Shown here: positions 22,871-29,931 of the stretch, one piece after another
Layout of the letters: each line of letters opens with the position of its first letter
Numbering within the stretch: position 1 is the stretch's first letter
The notes under the pieces: generated by a model
The model's database searches: none
What the model saw: the letters and a program-made list of their open reading frames with translations, nothing else
What the model was told of the DNA's origin: nothing
Translations under genes and position numbers: made by a program
Assembly: GCA_964446775.1 (NCBI GenBank)
Contig: CAYURA010000008.1
Span: forward strand, 1 to 29,931
Source: GCA-002841655 sp964446775
GTDB taxonomy: Bacteria > Patescibacteriota > Patescibacteriia > Patescibacteriales > UBA12465
Reading direction: 5' to 3'
DNA length: 29,931 nucleotides

Positions 22871-25657
22871 TTACTTAAGGTCAGCCCAGGTCTTAGCACT
22901 TTTAGAGTCGACTATAATTGGCACTGATAATTTAATTACTTCACTCATTAATTTACTAATAATAGCTTGATATTTTTCTAGTTTATCGGCCCTAATTTCA
23001 AAAATTAATTCATCATGAATTTGTAGCAAGAGTCTAATTTCAGATTCTTGATTTTTAATGATTTCATCAATATTAATCATCGCTTTTTTTATCATATCAG
23101 CCGCACTTCCTTGAATAGGCATATTCATTGCCATCCTTTCTCCAGCTTTTTTTATTTGCATTAAAGAAGATTTTAATTCTGGTAGTGGTCGGCGCCTTTT
23201 AAAAATGGTTTCAGCGTAACCACGGTTAATGGCGGTTTTAATATTTTTATCCATCATTTTTTTAATATTTGGATAAACTTCAAAGTAGCGATCAATGAAA
23301 GCGCGAGCTTCGACATAACTAATGCCGGCAGCCTGGCTTAAACCATGCGGACCTTGGCCATAGAGGATGCCAAAATTAGTGGCTTTTGCCGCTTGTCTCA
23401 TTTCTTTGGTGACCTCACTGAGTTTTACGTTATTAATCGCGGCGGCAGTAGCGCTATGGATATCTTCCTGGTGTAAAAAAGCTTTAATCATTTTTTGGTC
23501 TTTTGATAGGTGGGCGGCTAGGCGTAATTCAATTTGAGAATAATCTAAGCCTAGAAGTCGATAACCTTTTTGAGCTTCAAAGGCTCTCCTTATCTCTCGA
23601 CCTTCAGCACTACGAGTAGGAATGTTTTGTAGATTAGGCGTAGCTGAGGATAATCTGCCAGTTGAGGCCACTGTCTGTTTAAAGTTAGTGTGCAAACGAC
23701 CATCTTTTTTATTAATTAATTCGGGTAAGGCTAGAACGTAAGTGTTTTGGAGCTTGCTCACTTCTCGATAGGATTTTATTAGAGGGATTATCTCATGCTG
23801 ATCTTTAATTTTTTCTAACTCATTATCAGCGATGGAAATGCCGGTTTTGGTTTTCTTTAAGCCCTTGCTAGTTATGACGAGTTTATCAAATAATATGGCT
23901 TGAAGTTGCTTGGGGGAGTTAATGTTAAAATCTTCTTGGCTAATTTTATGTATTTTTTTGCTTAAGTCTTCTAATTTTTTGGCTAATATTTTGGCTAATG
24001 ATTTAAGTGGTTTGGGATTTAAAATAATACCTTGCTCTTCCATTTTTGCCAAGACGGTAATTAAGGGCATTTCTATTTTATTAAATAATTTTAAGAGCTT
24101 AGCCTCTTCTAATTTTTTTAAGAGTATGCTTTGTAATCGCCAAATATAATTAGCTTCTGTGGTCGCAAACTCTGTGATAGCCTCCTGCTTTATTTCGCTC
24201 AAACTTAACTTATTTTTGCCATTTCCCTGTAGATCTTGAAGGCTAGTTTTTTCTTCAGTTAATTCTTGTAATATCAAATCACCTAAGTCGTGATTAAGTG
24301 TTTCAGGGTGTAATAGATATGAAGCGATTAAGGTGTCAAAGCTTAATCCTTGCATTTTAATATTTTCTTGGAATAAAAAGCGTTGAGTGGTTTTTAAGTC
24401 ATGACCATATTTTAAAATTTTCTCATTTTGTAAAATAGATTTAAGCTCTTGTAAGTTTTTAGCTTGAGTGTTGTTTTCTTGCTTGAAGTTAAATAAATCT
24501 AATTTTTTTTCTAGATTATTTAGGGCTAGGTAGTGGGCTTCATTATTTTTGAAAGAAAAGGCTAGACCAAATAGCTTAGACTTAAAAGGATTGTCAGTTT
24601 CACTAATTAAACTTAAGGCAAAAGATTTTTCTTGGCCTAAATTTAAGAGAAAGTTTTTAAAATCAGTATCATTATTGATTAAATTTATTTTTATTTTTAA
24701 CTTTTTGTTTTCTATTTTTTTTTCATCACTTCCTGATTCAGTTACTTTAACTCCATGTTTTAAATTTTTTATTTGGTGCAATTTATTAAGCAATGATTTA
24801 AATTCGAATTTAATGAACACATCTTTAGCTTTCTCTTCATCAAAGGATGAGAGTCTAAAATCTTCCCAGGAAAATTCTAATTTTGCTTCGGTGTCGATAG
24901 TAGCTAGGCTACGACTAAAAAACGCAGATTCTTTTCCGGTTCTGAGCAGTTCTTTAGTTCGGGCTTTGATTTCTGGGCTGTCATTGTCTAGCGCTTGATA
25001 TATTCCTTCTAGATTATAGAATTTTTTTAAAAGTTCAGTTGCTCCCTTTTCTCCAATTCCTTTTACTCCGGGAATATTATCGCTCGGATCACCTCGAAGA
25101 CCTTTATAGTCAATTAGTTGTTTTGTTGTAAAACTATATCTTTTTTTAACCTCTTCTGGAGTATATATTTTACTCTCATTAAGGCCTTTGCCCATTGTAT
25201 AAACAGAAGTTCTTTCACTCACCAGTTGCAAGGTGTCCATATCGCCAGTAATTATAATATTATGCCAATCTGTTTCTTTCTCGGCTCTTTTTACTAAGCA
25301 ACCGATTAAGTCGTCTGCTTCTAGACCATCTTGTTCAAAAATAGGGATATCAAGAGCTTTAGCGATCTCTTTTACTAAAGGAATTTGAGCATACAATTCA
25401 TCAGGAGCTTTAACTCTAGTAGCTTTATATTCAGCATACTGCTTATGTCTGAAAGTTGGAGCAGGGCGATCTAAGGTAAGGACAACAAACTCAGGCTCTA
25501 ATTCTAGAAAAGATTTGAGAATAAAGGCGGTAAAGCCATAGACCGCATTTACCATCGTTCCATCTTGAATGGCTAAAGTGGGTGGAAGAGCGTGAAAACT
25601 ACGATGAATAAGGGCATTGCCGTCGATAATAACAAATTTTTTATTGATATTTTTCAT
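22871..25657 (-). CDS. polA: DNA polymerase I
   Basis: A 928-residue family A polymerase for gap filling and Okazaki-fragment processing. A 5'-3' (FEN-like) nuclease occupies 1-290, with EADDLIG (113-119), GDMDTLQL and DNIPGVKGIG. Residues about 330-510 are a 3'-5' exonuclease-like domain whose Exo I DxE has become S349/I351, so proofreading is probably lost. Polymerase motifs are intact: A DYSQIELR (705-712), B RQAAKATNFGILYG (754-767) and C QIHDE (879-883). The ATG lies 6 nt after a -10 box, predicting a leaderless mRNA. It is the first gene of polA-murD-murI-holA. Confidence 0.97.
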   Translation of the reverse strand: MKNINKKFVIIDGNALIHRSFHALPPTLAIQDGTMVNAVYGFTAFILKSFLELEPEFVVLTLDRPAPTFRHKQYAEYKATRVKAPDELYAQIPLVKEIAKALDIPIFEQDGLEADDLIGCLVKRAEKETDWHNIIITGDMDTLQLVSERTSVYTMGKGLNESKIYTPEEVKKRYSFTTKQLIDYKGLRGDPSDNIPGVKGIGEKGATELLKKFYNLEGIYQALDNDSPEIKARTKELLRTGKESAFFSRSLATIDTEAKLEFSWEDFRLSSFDEEKAKDVFIKFEFKSLLNKLHQIKNLKHGVKVTESGSDEKKIENKKLKIKINLINNDTDFKNFLLNLGQEKSFALSLISETDNPFKSKLFGLAFSFKNNEAHYLALNNLEKKLDLFNFKQENNTQAKNLQELKSILQNEKILKYGHDLKTTQRFLFQENIKMQGLSFDTLIASYLLHPETLNHDLGDLILQELTEEKTSLQDLQGNGKNKLSLSEIKQEAITEFATTEANYIWRLQSILLKKLEEAKLLKLFNKIEMPLITVLAKMEEQGIILNPKPLKSLAKILAKKLEDLSKKIHKISQEDFNINSPKQLQAILFDKLVITSKGLKKTKTGISIADNELEKIKDQHEIIPLIKSYREVSKLQNTYVLALPELINKKDGRLHTNFKQTVASTGRLSSATPNLQNIPTRSAEGREIRRAFEAQKGYRLLGLDYSQIELRLAAHLSKDQKMIKAFLHQEDIHSATAAAINNVKLSEVTKEMRQAAKATNFGILYGQGPHGLSQAAGISYVEARAFIDRYFEVYPNIKKMMDKNIKTAINRGYAETIFKRRRPLPELKSSLMQIKKAGERMAMNMPIQGSAADMIKKAMINIDEIIKNQESEIRLLLQIHDELIFEIRADKLEKYQAIISKLMSEVIKLSVPIIVDSKSAKTWADLK

Positions 25658-25663
25658 ACTCTT

Positions 25664-25691
25664 ATTTTAGCACGAGGACTAAGATAGGCAA
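25664..25691 (-). promoter_or_regulatory. Predicted polA promoter (leaderless start)
   Basis: On the minus strand TTGCCT (25691-25686), 16 nt, then an extended -10 TGCTAAAAT (TAAAAT at 25669-25664). Only six bases separate the -10 box from the polA ATG, so transcription should begin at or next to the ATG. Confidence 0.55.
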
Positions 25692-25708
25692 AGATGTGAC
25701 AATTTATT

Positions 25709-25735
25709 AAAAAAGCGTCACTTAAAATGACGCTT
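25709..25735 (-). terminator. Terminator of the 56-residue gene
   Basis: AAGCGTCA (25713-25720) pairs with TGACGCTT (25728-25735). On the minus strand the stem is followed by a run of Ts. It starts 3 nt after the small gene's stop codon and separates that gene from polA. Confidence 0.85.
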
Positions 25736-25738
25736 ATA

Positions 25739-25909
25739 TTATTTTAAACCATGTTTACGGATGATTGTAATCCGTTTTTTTGGTCCGGATGGTGATTTTT
25801 TAATGGGATCAAAATAGGCCCCATCTTGAAAAATTGCTTCTACCGGTTTAGGTAGTTCCGGCGTCACTCCAGTGATACCAGGTGCGCCAATTATTGTTTT
25901 CCTCATCAT
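25739..25909 (-). CDS. Small unrecognised protein, 56 residues
   Basis: An intact 57-codon frame, too short for usual length cut-offs. It starts with two ATGs (25909, 25906): MMRKTIIGAPGITGVTPELP, continues PKPVEAIFQDGAYFDPIKK and ends in a basic stretch, SPSGPKKRITIIRKHGLK, then TAA. It has no membrane segment, signal peptide or Cys cluster. It is proline- and glycine-rich in the middle and basic at the C-terminus, as in some nucleic-acid-binding peptides. A near-perfect promoter lies 16 nt upstream and a hairpin terminator 3 nt downstream, so it is a complete single-gene unit. I do not recognise the family. Confidence 0.75.
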   Translation of the reverse strand: MMRKTIIGAPGITGVTPELPKPVEAIFQDGAYFDPIKKSPSGPKKRITIIRKHGLK

Positions 25910-25924
25910 ATTAAATTTGTCACT

Positions 25925-25953
25925 ATCTTAGGGTTAATAGCCCTGATTGTCAA
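25925..25953 (-). promoter_or_regulatory. Promoter of the 56-residue gene
   Basis: On the minus strand a perfect TTGACA (25953-25948), exactly 17 nt, then TAAGAT (25930-25925). The expected start near 25918 leaves only about 9 nt before the first ATG. It is among the best promoters in the window and supports the small gene as real. Confidence 0.7.
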
Positions 25954-26003
25954 GGTGTTAATAGTCGAGGTGTTATAGGAAGCTTATCGCTTTAACTTTT
26001 ATC

Positions 26004-26012
26004 TGCTAAAAT
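26004..26012 (+). promoter_or_regulatory. Possible extended -10 promoter of the cation exchanger gene
   Basis: TGCTAAAAT (26004-26012) repeats the extended -10 box seen before polA. The -35 region is poor. A start near 26019 would give a leader of about 40 nt. Confidence 0.35.
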
Positions 26013-26059
26013 AGCAAAGTGGGGTATTGCTCCTTGATTTAAATATGTTTATATAAATT

Positions 26060-27055
26060 ATGTTGATTGTTATTAGTTTGTTAATTTTAGCGATAAGCTT
26101 TTTTTTCATCCTGTCTCAGGGAGCTGATTTGCTTTTGGTAAACTTAAAAACATTGGCTGAAAAAACTAAGATACATCCAGTTCTATTAGGTTTAATGTTG
26201 GGATTCTTAACTACCATCCCTGAATTTATGGTAGGTCTTAATTCTATCCGTCAAGGTGTGGCTAGTCTATCAGTTGGTAATATCTGGGGTGGCATTATTG
26301 TAATTTTAGCTCTCATTTTAGGTCTCTCTATTGTGCTACAAAGAGAAATAAAGACAGATGGTCGTCTTTCGGTTGTTTTACCCAGTTTTATTTTTATAAT
26401 ATTTTCTTTATTTTTAGGCTTAAAGGGTTATTTAAATTTTTATGATGGTTTACTATTATTAACATTTTATTTAGTTATCGTTTATTTAGATTTTTTAGCT
26501 GGTGGACATTATCGATCTGATACCTTAACCCAAGAAGCTGTGCTTAAAGCAGAAGGTATTAACAAGGTAAAACCTTGGATTGGCAGGCGTCTATATAATT
26601 TTCAAAGGAGGTATAAGGTAGAAAGTATATGGGCTTTTATCGGTTTATTTTTGGTGATTGTTTCTTCATATGCGATTATGGAAATAGCTGATATTTTCTT
26701 AGAAATTTACCCGTTGCCGCCATTCCTTGTGGGTTTACTCATTTTCTCTATTGGCACTAATTTGCCCGAAATCGCTGTAATGATTAGATCTTTTAAGTTA
26801 AAGTCTGGCGATATTTCCTTTGGTCACTTAGTTGGTTCAGCAGTTAGCAATATACTAGTTTTAGGTTTATTAAGTTTTATGACTAAAATTGAAATTAATG
26901 TTTCTTGGCGCTATTATTTCTTAATGATGTTTATGACCTTTGTTCTGGGAACGGTAGCTTGGTTTTATGTCAGCGAAAAGAAATTTGATCGTCGGGAGGG
27001 CTTAATTCTTATTTTCCTTTACTTAGCCTTTGTTGCTTATGAATCATTTTTATAG
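26060..27055 (+). CDS. CaCA-family cation (sodium/calcium) exchanger
   Basis: A 331-residue integral membrane protein of the calcium/cation antiporter family, YrbG-like. About ten hydrophobic segments are visible. Two alpha-repeats carry the ion-binding motifs: LGFLTTIPEFMVG (48-59) followed by SVGNIWGG, and FSIGTNLPEIAVM (229-241) followed by GHLVGSAVSNI. The glutamates E55 and E237 are in place. The first repeat has TTIPE in place of the usual GTS-PE, a modest divergence. The loop around 150-185 is hydrophilic and lies between the halves. It probably exports Ca2+ in exchange for Na+ or H+, but the ion is not certain. Confidence 0.88.
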   Translation: MLIVISLLILAISFFFILSQGADLLLVNLKTLAEKTKIHPVLLGLMLGFLTTIPEFMVGLNSIRQGVASLSVGNIWGGIIVILALILGLSIVLQREIKTDGRLSVVLPSFIFIIFSLFLGLKGYLNFYDGLLLLTFYLVIVYLDFLAGGHYRSDTLTQEAVLKAEGINKVKPWIGRRLYNFQRRYKVESIWAFIGLFLVIVSSYAIMEIADIFLEIYPLPPFLVGLLIFSIGTNLPEIAVMIRSFKLKSGDISFGHLVGSAVSNILVLGLLSFMTKIEINVSWRYYFLMMFMTFVLGTVAWFYVSEKKFDRREGLILIFLYLAFVAYESFL

Positions 27056-27172
27056 TTCTTATTGAATGATGATTCTAAAAAATCTTAAAATAAGTTAATA
27101 ATTATTTTGGGTTCGTTTTTATCCAGTTCTTTGGCAAAATACTAGGTTGTTTAATTAGTAATAATTATCTTT

Positions 27173-27847
27173 ATGAATTTTGAAAGAAGTGTAATAGAAA
27201 ATATGAAGAAATCCCAAAAAGAGGCCTTTGCTATTAAAAAGGAAGACTTAGATTTATTGTGTAAAATATTGTAAGAAAAATACGGCCAAGAAAAATTACC
27301 TAAAGATTTGGTTCTAGAAATGCTTGATATTCGCAGAAAAATTAAAGATGAGATTGAAAGAGAAAATTTCGTCGATGGAATAGATAGTGCTGCCGATGAC
27401 CGAATTAAGCTATTAGTGTTGGGTATTTCCATGCCAGATTTAAAAAAGGAGAATCTCGCAGACATAGCTGAGAATTCAAATGGTGACGTTGAGATATTTT
27501 TTAAGGATGGTAAAAAGAAACCTTTAGATGATGATGAGATAGATCTCTTGCTTTCCCTTAGATTGTATTTTGATTCCTATCGACTAGATCATAATGCGAA
27601 TAAATTTAGGAATAAGCTTGATGAATTACAGTCTGAAATTATTAACGATGTTGACAACAGGAAAATAAATTTTTATTCAGAGAAAGAAAAGACTGATGAA
27701 TTAACCGCTGGTTTAAAGGAAAAATATGGAGAGCTTGGGTTCTCTGAAAAAGAATTGCCAGAATTAATTAAAACCTGCAACTTAAAAGATTTAAATGATT
27801 TGCCAATTTATAAGATAAAAGGTTTAATAGACAAAAATAGTTGGTAA
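27173..27847 (+). pseudogene. Unknown gene interrupted by an in-frame TAA
   Basis: An ATG at 27173 opens a frame coding for MNFERSVIENMKKSQKEAFA and on to LDLLCKIL, stopped by TAA at 27272-27274. The same frame then continues (EKYGQEKLPKDLVLEMLDI) without a break to 27847, giving 225 codons in all with one stop. The sequence across the stop reads like one protein; a single change such as GAA to TAA explains it. The downstream part alone is open from a TTG at 27308 (179 residues). It is highly charged and helical, with no membrane segment and no recognised domain. The transposase gene ends 2 bp away on the other strand. It could still yield a shortened protein. Confidence 0.65.
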
Positions 27848-28756
27848 TTTAATCCCTGTATTTGAAATATGAATACCAACTAAGGAAACTTTTAACATGT
27901 TTTTTAGACAGCCCCCGATGAATTCGGAGCTTGTTTTTTAAATACGAGAATCGGCACTCTAACCCATTGTTTGACTTGGGAATATTTGGATCATCTAGGT
28001 AATGAAATAGATTAGGAATAGCATGGCTAATGAGGGATCTGGTCCTTCTAATTAATCGGTGAGCATATCTCTTCCTTCCAGAGATATGTTTAGTCTTTTC
28101 TTGCAAAAAATGATAGTATTTTTGTTCCCAATCTAAGAACGATTTAATCCAGACTTTTTTCTCATCATGAGTATTTATATAACTGAGCTTCCTAGCTATT
28201 TCTTTTAATTCAATGGCGGCTAAATACTTTGGTCTCTGTCTCAAGTAGATAATACTCATCCTCACTATATGAACAACGCAGCGTTGCACTATAACTCCCG
28301 GGAGAACGTCGGAAATGGCATTTAACAGGCCTTTATGGCCATCACAGGTGATACTAGCAACATTTAAGTTAGCCTCTTTTAATAATGTTAAACCCATTCT
28401 GTAGTCTAGATATGTTTCGCATTTAACTGTGTCAAAATATTGTAGATATTTTAAATCGTTATCGAAATAATTTAACTGACACCAATCACTAGAATATGTT
28501 CCATCTATCATCAGATGACAATTATCATTTTCTCTAACCCGAGGTATTGGAGGCTTGTCTAAATATCTTTTAAATAGTCTTTGAATAGTTCGAGTAGAGC
28601 ATTTTTTCTGTATAAATACTTGATGGTATCTTTGACATTTATATCGTTGCTTTCCGCTTTGAAATCCCCACTTAATTATTCTTTTATCGCCAATCTTAGA
28701 AATAAAAAGAGACTTGGAATGCTCCAAATCTCGTAATGTGGACTTAAGTTTACCAA
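27841..28756 (-). mobile_element. Probable insertion sequence remnant, IS1249 group
   Basis: The transposase defines the element. Its ends are uncertain. TTGGTAA at 27841-27847 and its inverted copy TTACCAA at 28750-28756 are followed inward by loosely similar sequence (TTTAATCCC against CTTAAGTCC) and could be short terminal repeats. They are much shorter than typical IS256-family repeats and leave no room for a complete N-terminus. No clear target duplication is seen. Confidence 0.35.
27849..28727 (-). CDS. IS1249-like (IS256 family) transposase, probably N-terminally degenerate
   Basis: A 292-residue DDE transposase. The catalytic residues appear in LMIDGTYSSDWCQ (first Asp), ITCDGHKGLLNAI (second Asp) with a following QRCVVHIVR, and SNNGLECRFSYLKNKLRIHRG (Glu), with the YAHRLIRRTRSL and LFHYLDD stretches typical of IS1249 relatives. 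The N-terminal zinc ribbon is damaged: IIKWGFQSGKQRYKC is followed by QRYH where a second Cys is expected, and the first Cys pair is missing. The frame has no ATG; it opens with TTG at 28727 and stays open about 30 codons further up. The element may therefore be inactive. Confidence 0.8.
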   Translation of the reverse strand: MEHSKSLFISKIGDKRIIKWGFQSGKQRYKCQRYHQVFIQKKCSTRTIQRLFKRYLDKPPIPRVRENDNCHLMIDGTYSSDWCQLNYFDNDLKYLQYFDTVKCETYLDYRMGLTLLKEANLNVASITCDGHKGLLNAISDVLPGVIVQRCVVHIVRMSIIYLRQRPKYLAAIELKEIARKLSYINTHDEKKVWIKSFLDWEQKYYHFLQEKTKHISGRKRYAHRLIRRTRSLISHAIPNLFHYLDDPNIPKSNNGLECRFSYLKNKLRIHRGLSKKHVKSFLSWYSYFKYRD

Positions 28757-28894
28757 TTTGGAACCAATTTATAAACGAGTTAAAGCAGCTATATATTATT
28801 ACTCATTTTATATAAGAAGACCTTTTCTTGGGTTTATTCTTTGGACTATACTATAGTTTATTATAACCATTACTCCTGCATTGTTTAAAGATAT

Positions 28895-29479
28895 CTATAT
28901 CAATGTTTTAGTTAGATTTTTATTTGATTTTTTCTCTTTTTGCCGTTGATCCCATTTTAAAAACCACTCTGTATAATGTCGGCGCTGTAATGCAGGAAAT
29001 TCTGTTTTTAAAAAGTTACTAATATCTTGATTATGAGGAAGTTTTCTTAATCGACAATATAATTCCCAATACATTTTATAACCGTTTTTTGAGACGATTG
29101 TTTTACTAGTTTCTTTTATTACGCCAGACTTAAGAACAATTTTTAAAACATTAAGATCATCTAGAAAGTTAAGCAAAAAACTATTGTAAAGGGTTTCATA
29201 ATGAGCGGACCAGGTACATTCTATGAAATGGGCCAAATATGTCCCCATATTATATTTAATAGCCGTAATTACCATTTTATGCTCTGTTTCATTATTTTCT
29301 TTTTTAGCTTTTATAAGTAATTTCCGTAACTCTTCGTCTGTTTTATTTAAATAGGGCCCTAAGCCATTAAAATTAAAATTACAAAGCGGATTAGGGCAAG
29401 ATCTATTAACAAAGGACATATCAAGGATATTTTCACAACCGGGGCACTTAATGTAGTTTAAATTAAATGTATTCTTCAT
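28895..29479 (-). CDS. Unrecognised protein with an N-terminal zinc ribbon
   Basis: A 194-residue protein. Cys12-x2-Cys15 and Cys28-x4-Cys33 form a likely zinc ribbon, the second pair in the unusual CPNPLC arrangement. The rest is mostly helical and charged, with ELRKLLIKAKKENNE around 50-64, aromatic residues in the middle (TYLAHFIECTWSAHYETLY) and a basic C-terminus (QRQKEKKSNKN). No signal peptide or membrane segment is seen. It follows the next upstream gene by 24 nt on the same strand, so the two are probably one operon. I do not recognise the family. Confidence 0.65.
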   Translation of the reverse strand: MKNTFNLNYIKCPGCENILDMSFVNRSCPNPLCNFNFNGLGPYLNKTDEELRKLLIKAKKENNETEHKMVITAIKYNMGTYLAHFIECTWSAHYETLYNSFLLNFLDDLNVLKIVLKSGVIKETSKTIVSKNGYKMYWELYCRLRKLPHNQDISNFLKTEFPALQRRHYTEWFLKWDQRQKEKKSNKNLTKTLI

Positions 29480-29503
29480 AGCCGTAATTGGCAGTATTTT
29501 GAT

Positions 29504-29902
29504 TTATAAATTTGGACCCACAATTTCACCCTTTTCTTTTCCCTTAAGCCAGGCACAGGACATCTCGACGTTAAATGGATTAACTTCTGTTCTTATCCAA
29601 GAACAAGACAAGGTAGGCCCTTCTAAAAAGCTGGCAACACATAGATCTTTCCATAGCTTTTGTCCGCTTTTTTCTTCAAATGGGGTTAAGCCTAGTTTTT
29701 CAAGTATTAAAACCTCTTTCTCTACATCTCCTGGAGACATAATTCCGCCAATAGTTATTAAATAATCATCGTGCCACACACTTTTTGATTTGCCTTGATT
29801 GGCATAGAAATTTAAAATACCACTCAGGTTGCTGATTTTTTCGTATTTAGCCAATATGGCTATAGGGATTATGATATTGTAGTATTTAAGTTTGATGGCC
29901 AT
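29504..29902 (-). CDS. Unrecognised 132-residue protein
   Basis: A complete frame starting at ATG 29902; the codon before it is TAA, so the start is fixed. It opens MAIKLKYYNIIIPIAILAKY, with a hydrophobic stretch near 8-18, then KSVWHDDYLITIGGIMSPGD, KLGLTPFEEKSGQKLWKDLC, a GPTLSCSW motif and an ending GEIVGPNL. The pattern (tryptophans, GPTL-C-W, an end in VGPN) gives me a vague impression of a family of uncharacterised soluble bacterial proteins, but I cannot name it. A TAAAAT box lies 7 nt before the ATG, again predicting a leaderless mRNA. The zinc-ribbon gene follows after 24 nt. Confidence 0.65.
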   Translation of the reverse strand: MAIKLKYYNIIIPIAILAKYEKISNLSGILNFYANQGKSKSVWHDDYLITIGGIMSPGDVEKEVLILEKLGLTPFEEKSGQKLWKDLCVASFLEGPTLSCSWIRTEVNPFNVEMSCAWLKGKEKGEIVGPNL

Positions 29903-29909
29903 TTATCTT

Positions 29910-29915
29910 ATTTTA
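29910..29915 (-). promoter_or_regulatory. Possible -10 box of the last gene (leaderless start)
   Basis: TAAAAT on the minus strand (29915-29910), followed by 7 nt and the ATG at 29902, the same arrangement as before polA. The -35 region lies at or beyond the window end. Confidence 0.3.
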
Positions 29916-29931
29916 GTTTATTTGTATCTGT

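Noticed and set aside
24549..24998. 149-codon plus-strand open frame inside polA
   Set aside because: It is a shadow of polA in the opposite strand: low-complexity, Leu/Ser/Phe-rich, with no start context or family resemblance.
27839..27881. Inverted AGTTGGTA / TACCAACT at the end of the transposase gene as a terminal repeat or attachment site
   Set aside because: Both arms are on the same side of the element and the inner arm is coding; no partner exists at the other end.

Overview
The window looks like a piece of the main chromosome of a small, low-GC bacterium, most plausibly a member of the Patescibacteria / Candidate Phyla Radiation (Parcubacteria-like). The reasons are indirect: AT-rich DNA, compact housekeeping genes, an archaeal-type UMP kinase, an endonuclease Q-type repair gene, an intron in the 23S rRNA gene, and almost no Shine-Dalgarno sequences. 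TGA is used as a normal stop, which argues against the recoding lineages (Gracilibacteria, Absconditabacteria). No species can be named from the sequence alone.

Layout. 1-840: 3' end of a 23S rRNA gene, split by a 308-nt ORF-less group I intron, then 5S rRNA. 933-3160: a GlmM-like mutase and a GlmU-type uridylyltransferase lacking the acetyltransferase domain (UDP-sugar precursor supply). 3160-6371: an EndoQ-like PHP nuclease, recA and an archaeal-type pyrH. 6408-9258 (minus): HU, then tRNA-Arg, tRNA-Met and tRNA-Lys leading into adk; rny lies upstream of HU. 9259-9935 is a repeat-bearing intergenic region. 9936-13397: infB, rbfA and an NrnA-type DHH phosphoesterase, followed by a decayed small gene. 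13817-19198 (minus): rpsT, rpsO, a NYN-domain gene, pnp, rpsP, khpA and trmD. 19304-19663 (minus): tRNA-Ile, initiator tRNA, tRNA-Phe and tRNA-Pro. 19776-25657 (minus): a tight polA-murD-murI-holA operon with overlapping ends. 25739-25909 (minus): an unrecognised 56-residue gene with its own near-consensus promoter and terminator. 26060-27055: a CaCA cation exchanger.

From about 27.1 kb to the end the window is accessory: a gene broken by an in-frame TAA, an IS1249-like (IS256 family) transposase with a degenerate zinc ribbon, and two unrecognised minus-strand genes.

Expression. Many genes have clear sigma-70-type promoters (TTGACW, 17 nt, TAATAT; some with extended TGCTAAAAT -10 boxes). Several -10 boxes lie only 6-8 nt before the ATG, predicting leaderless mRNAs, which fits the lack of Shine-Dalgarno sites. 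The most notable items are the 23S intron, the initiator tRNA with C33, the 56-residue gene, the leaderless initiation pattern, and the two decayed genes.
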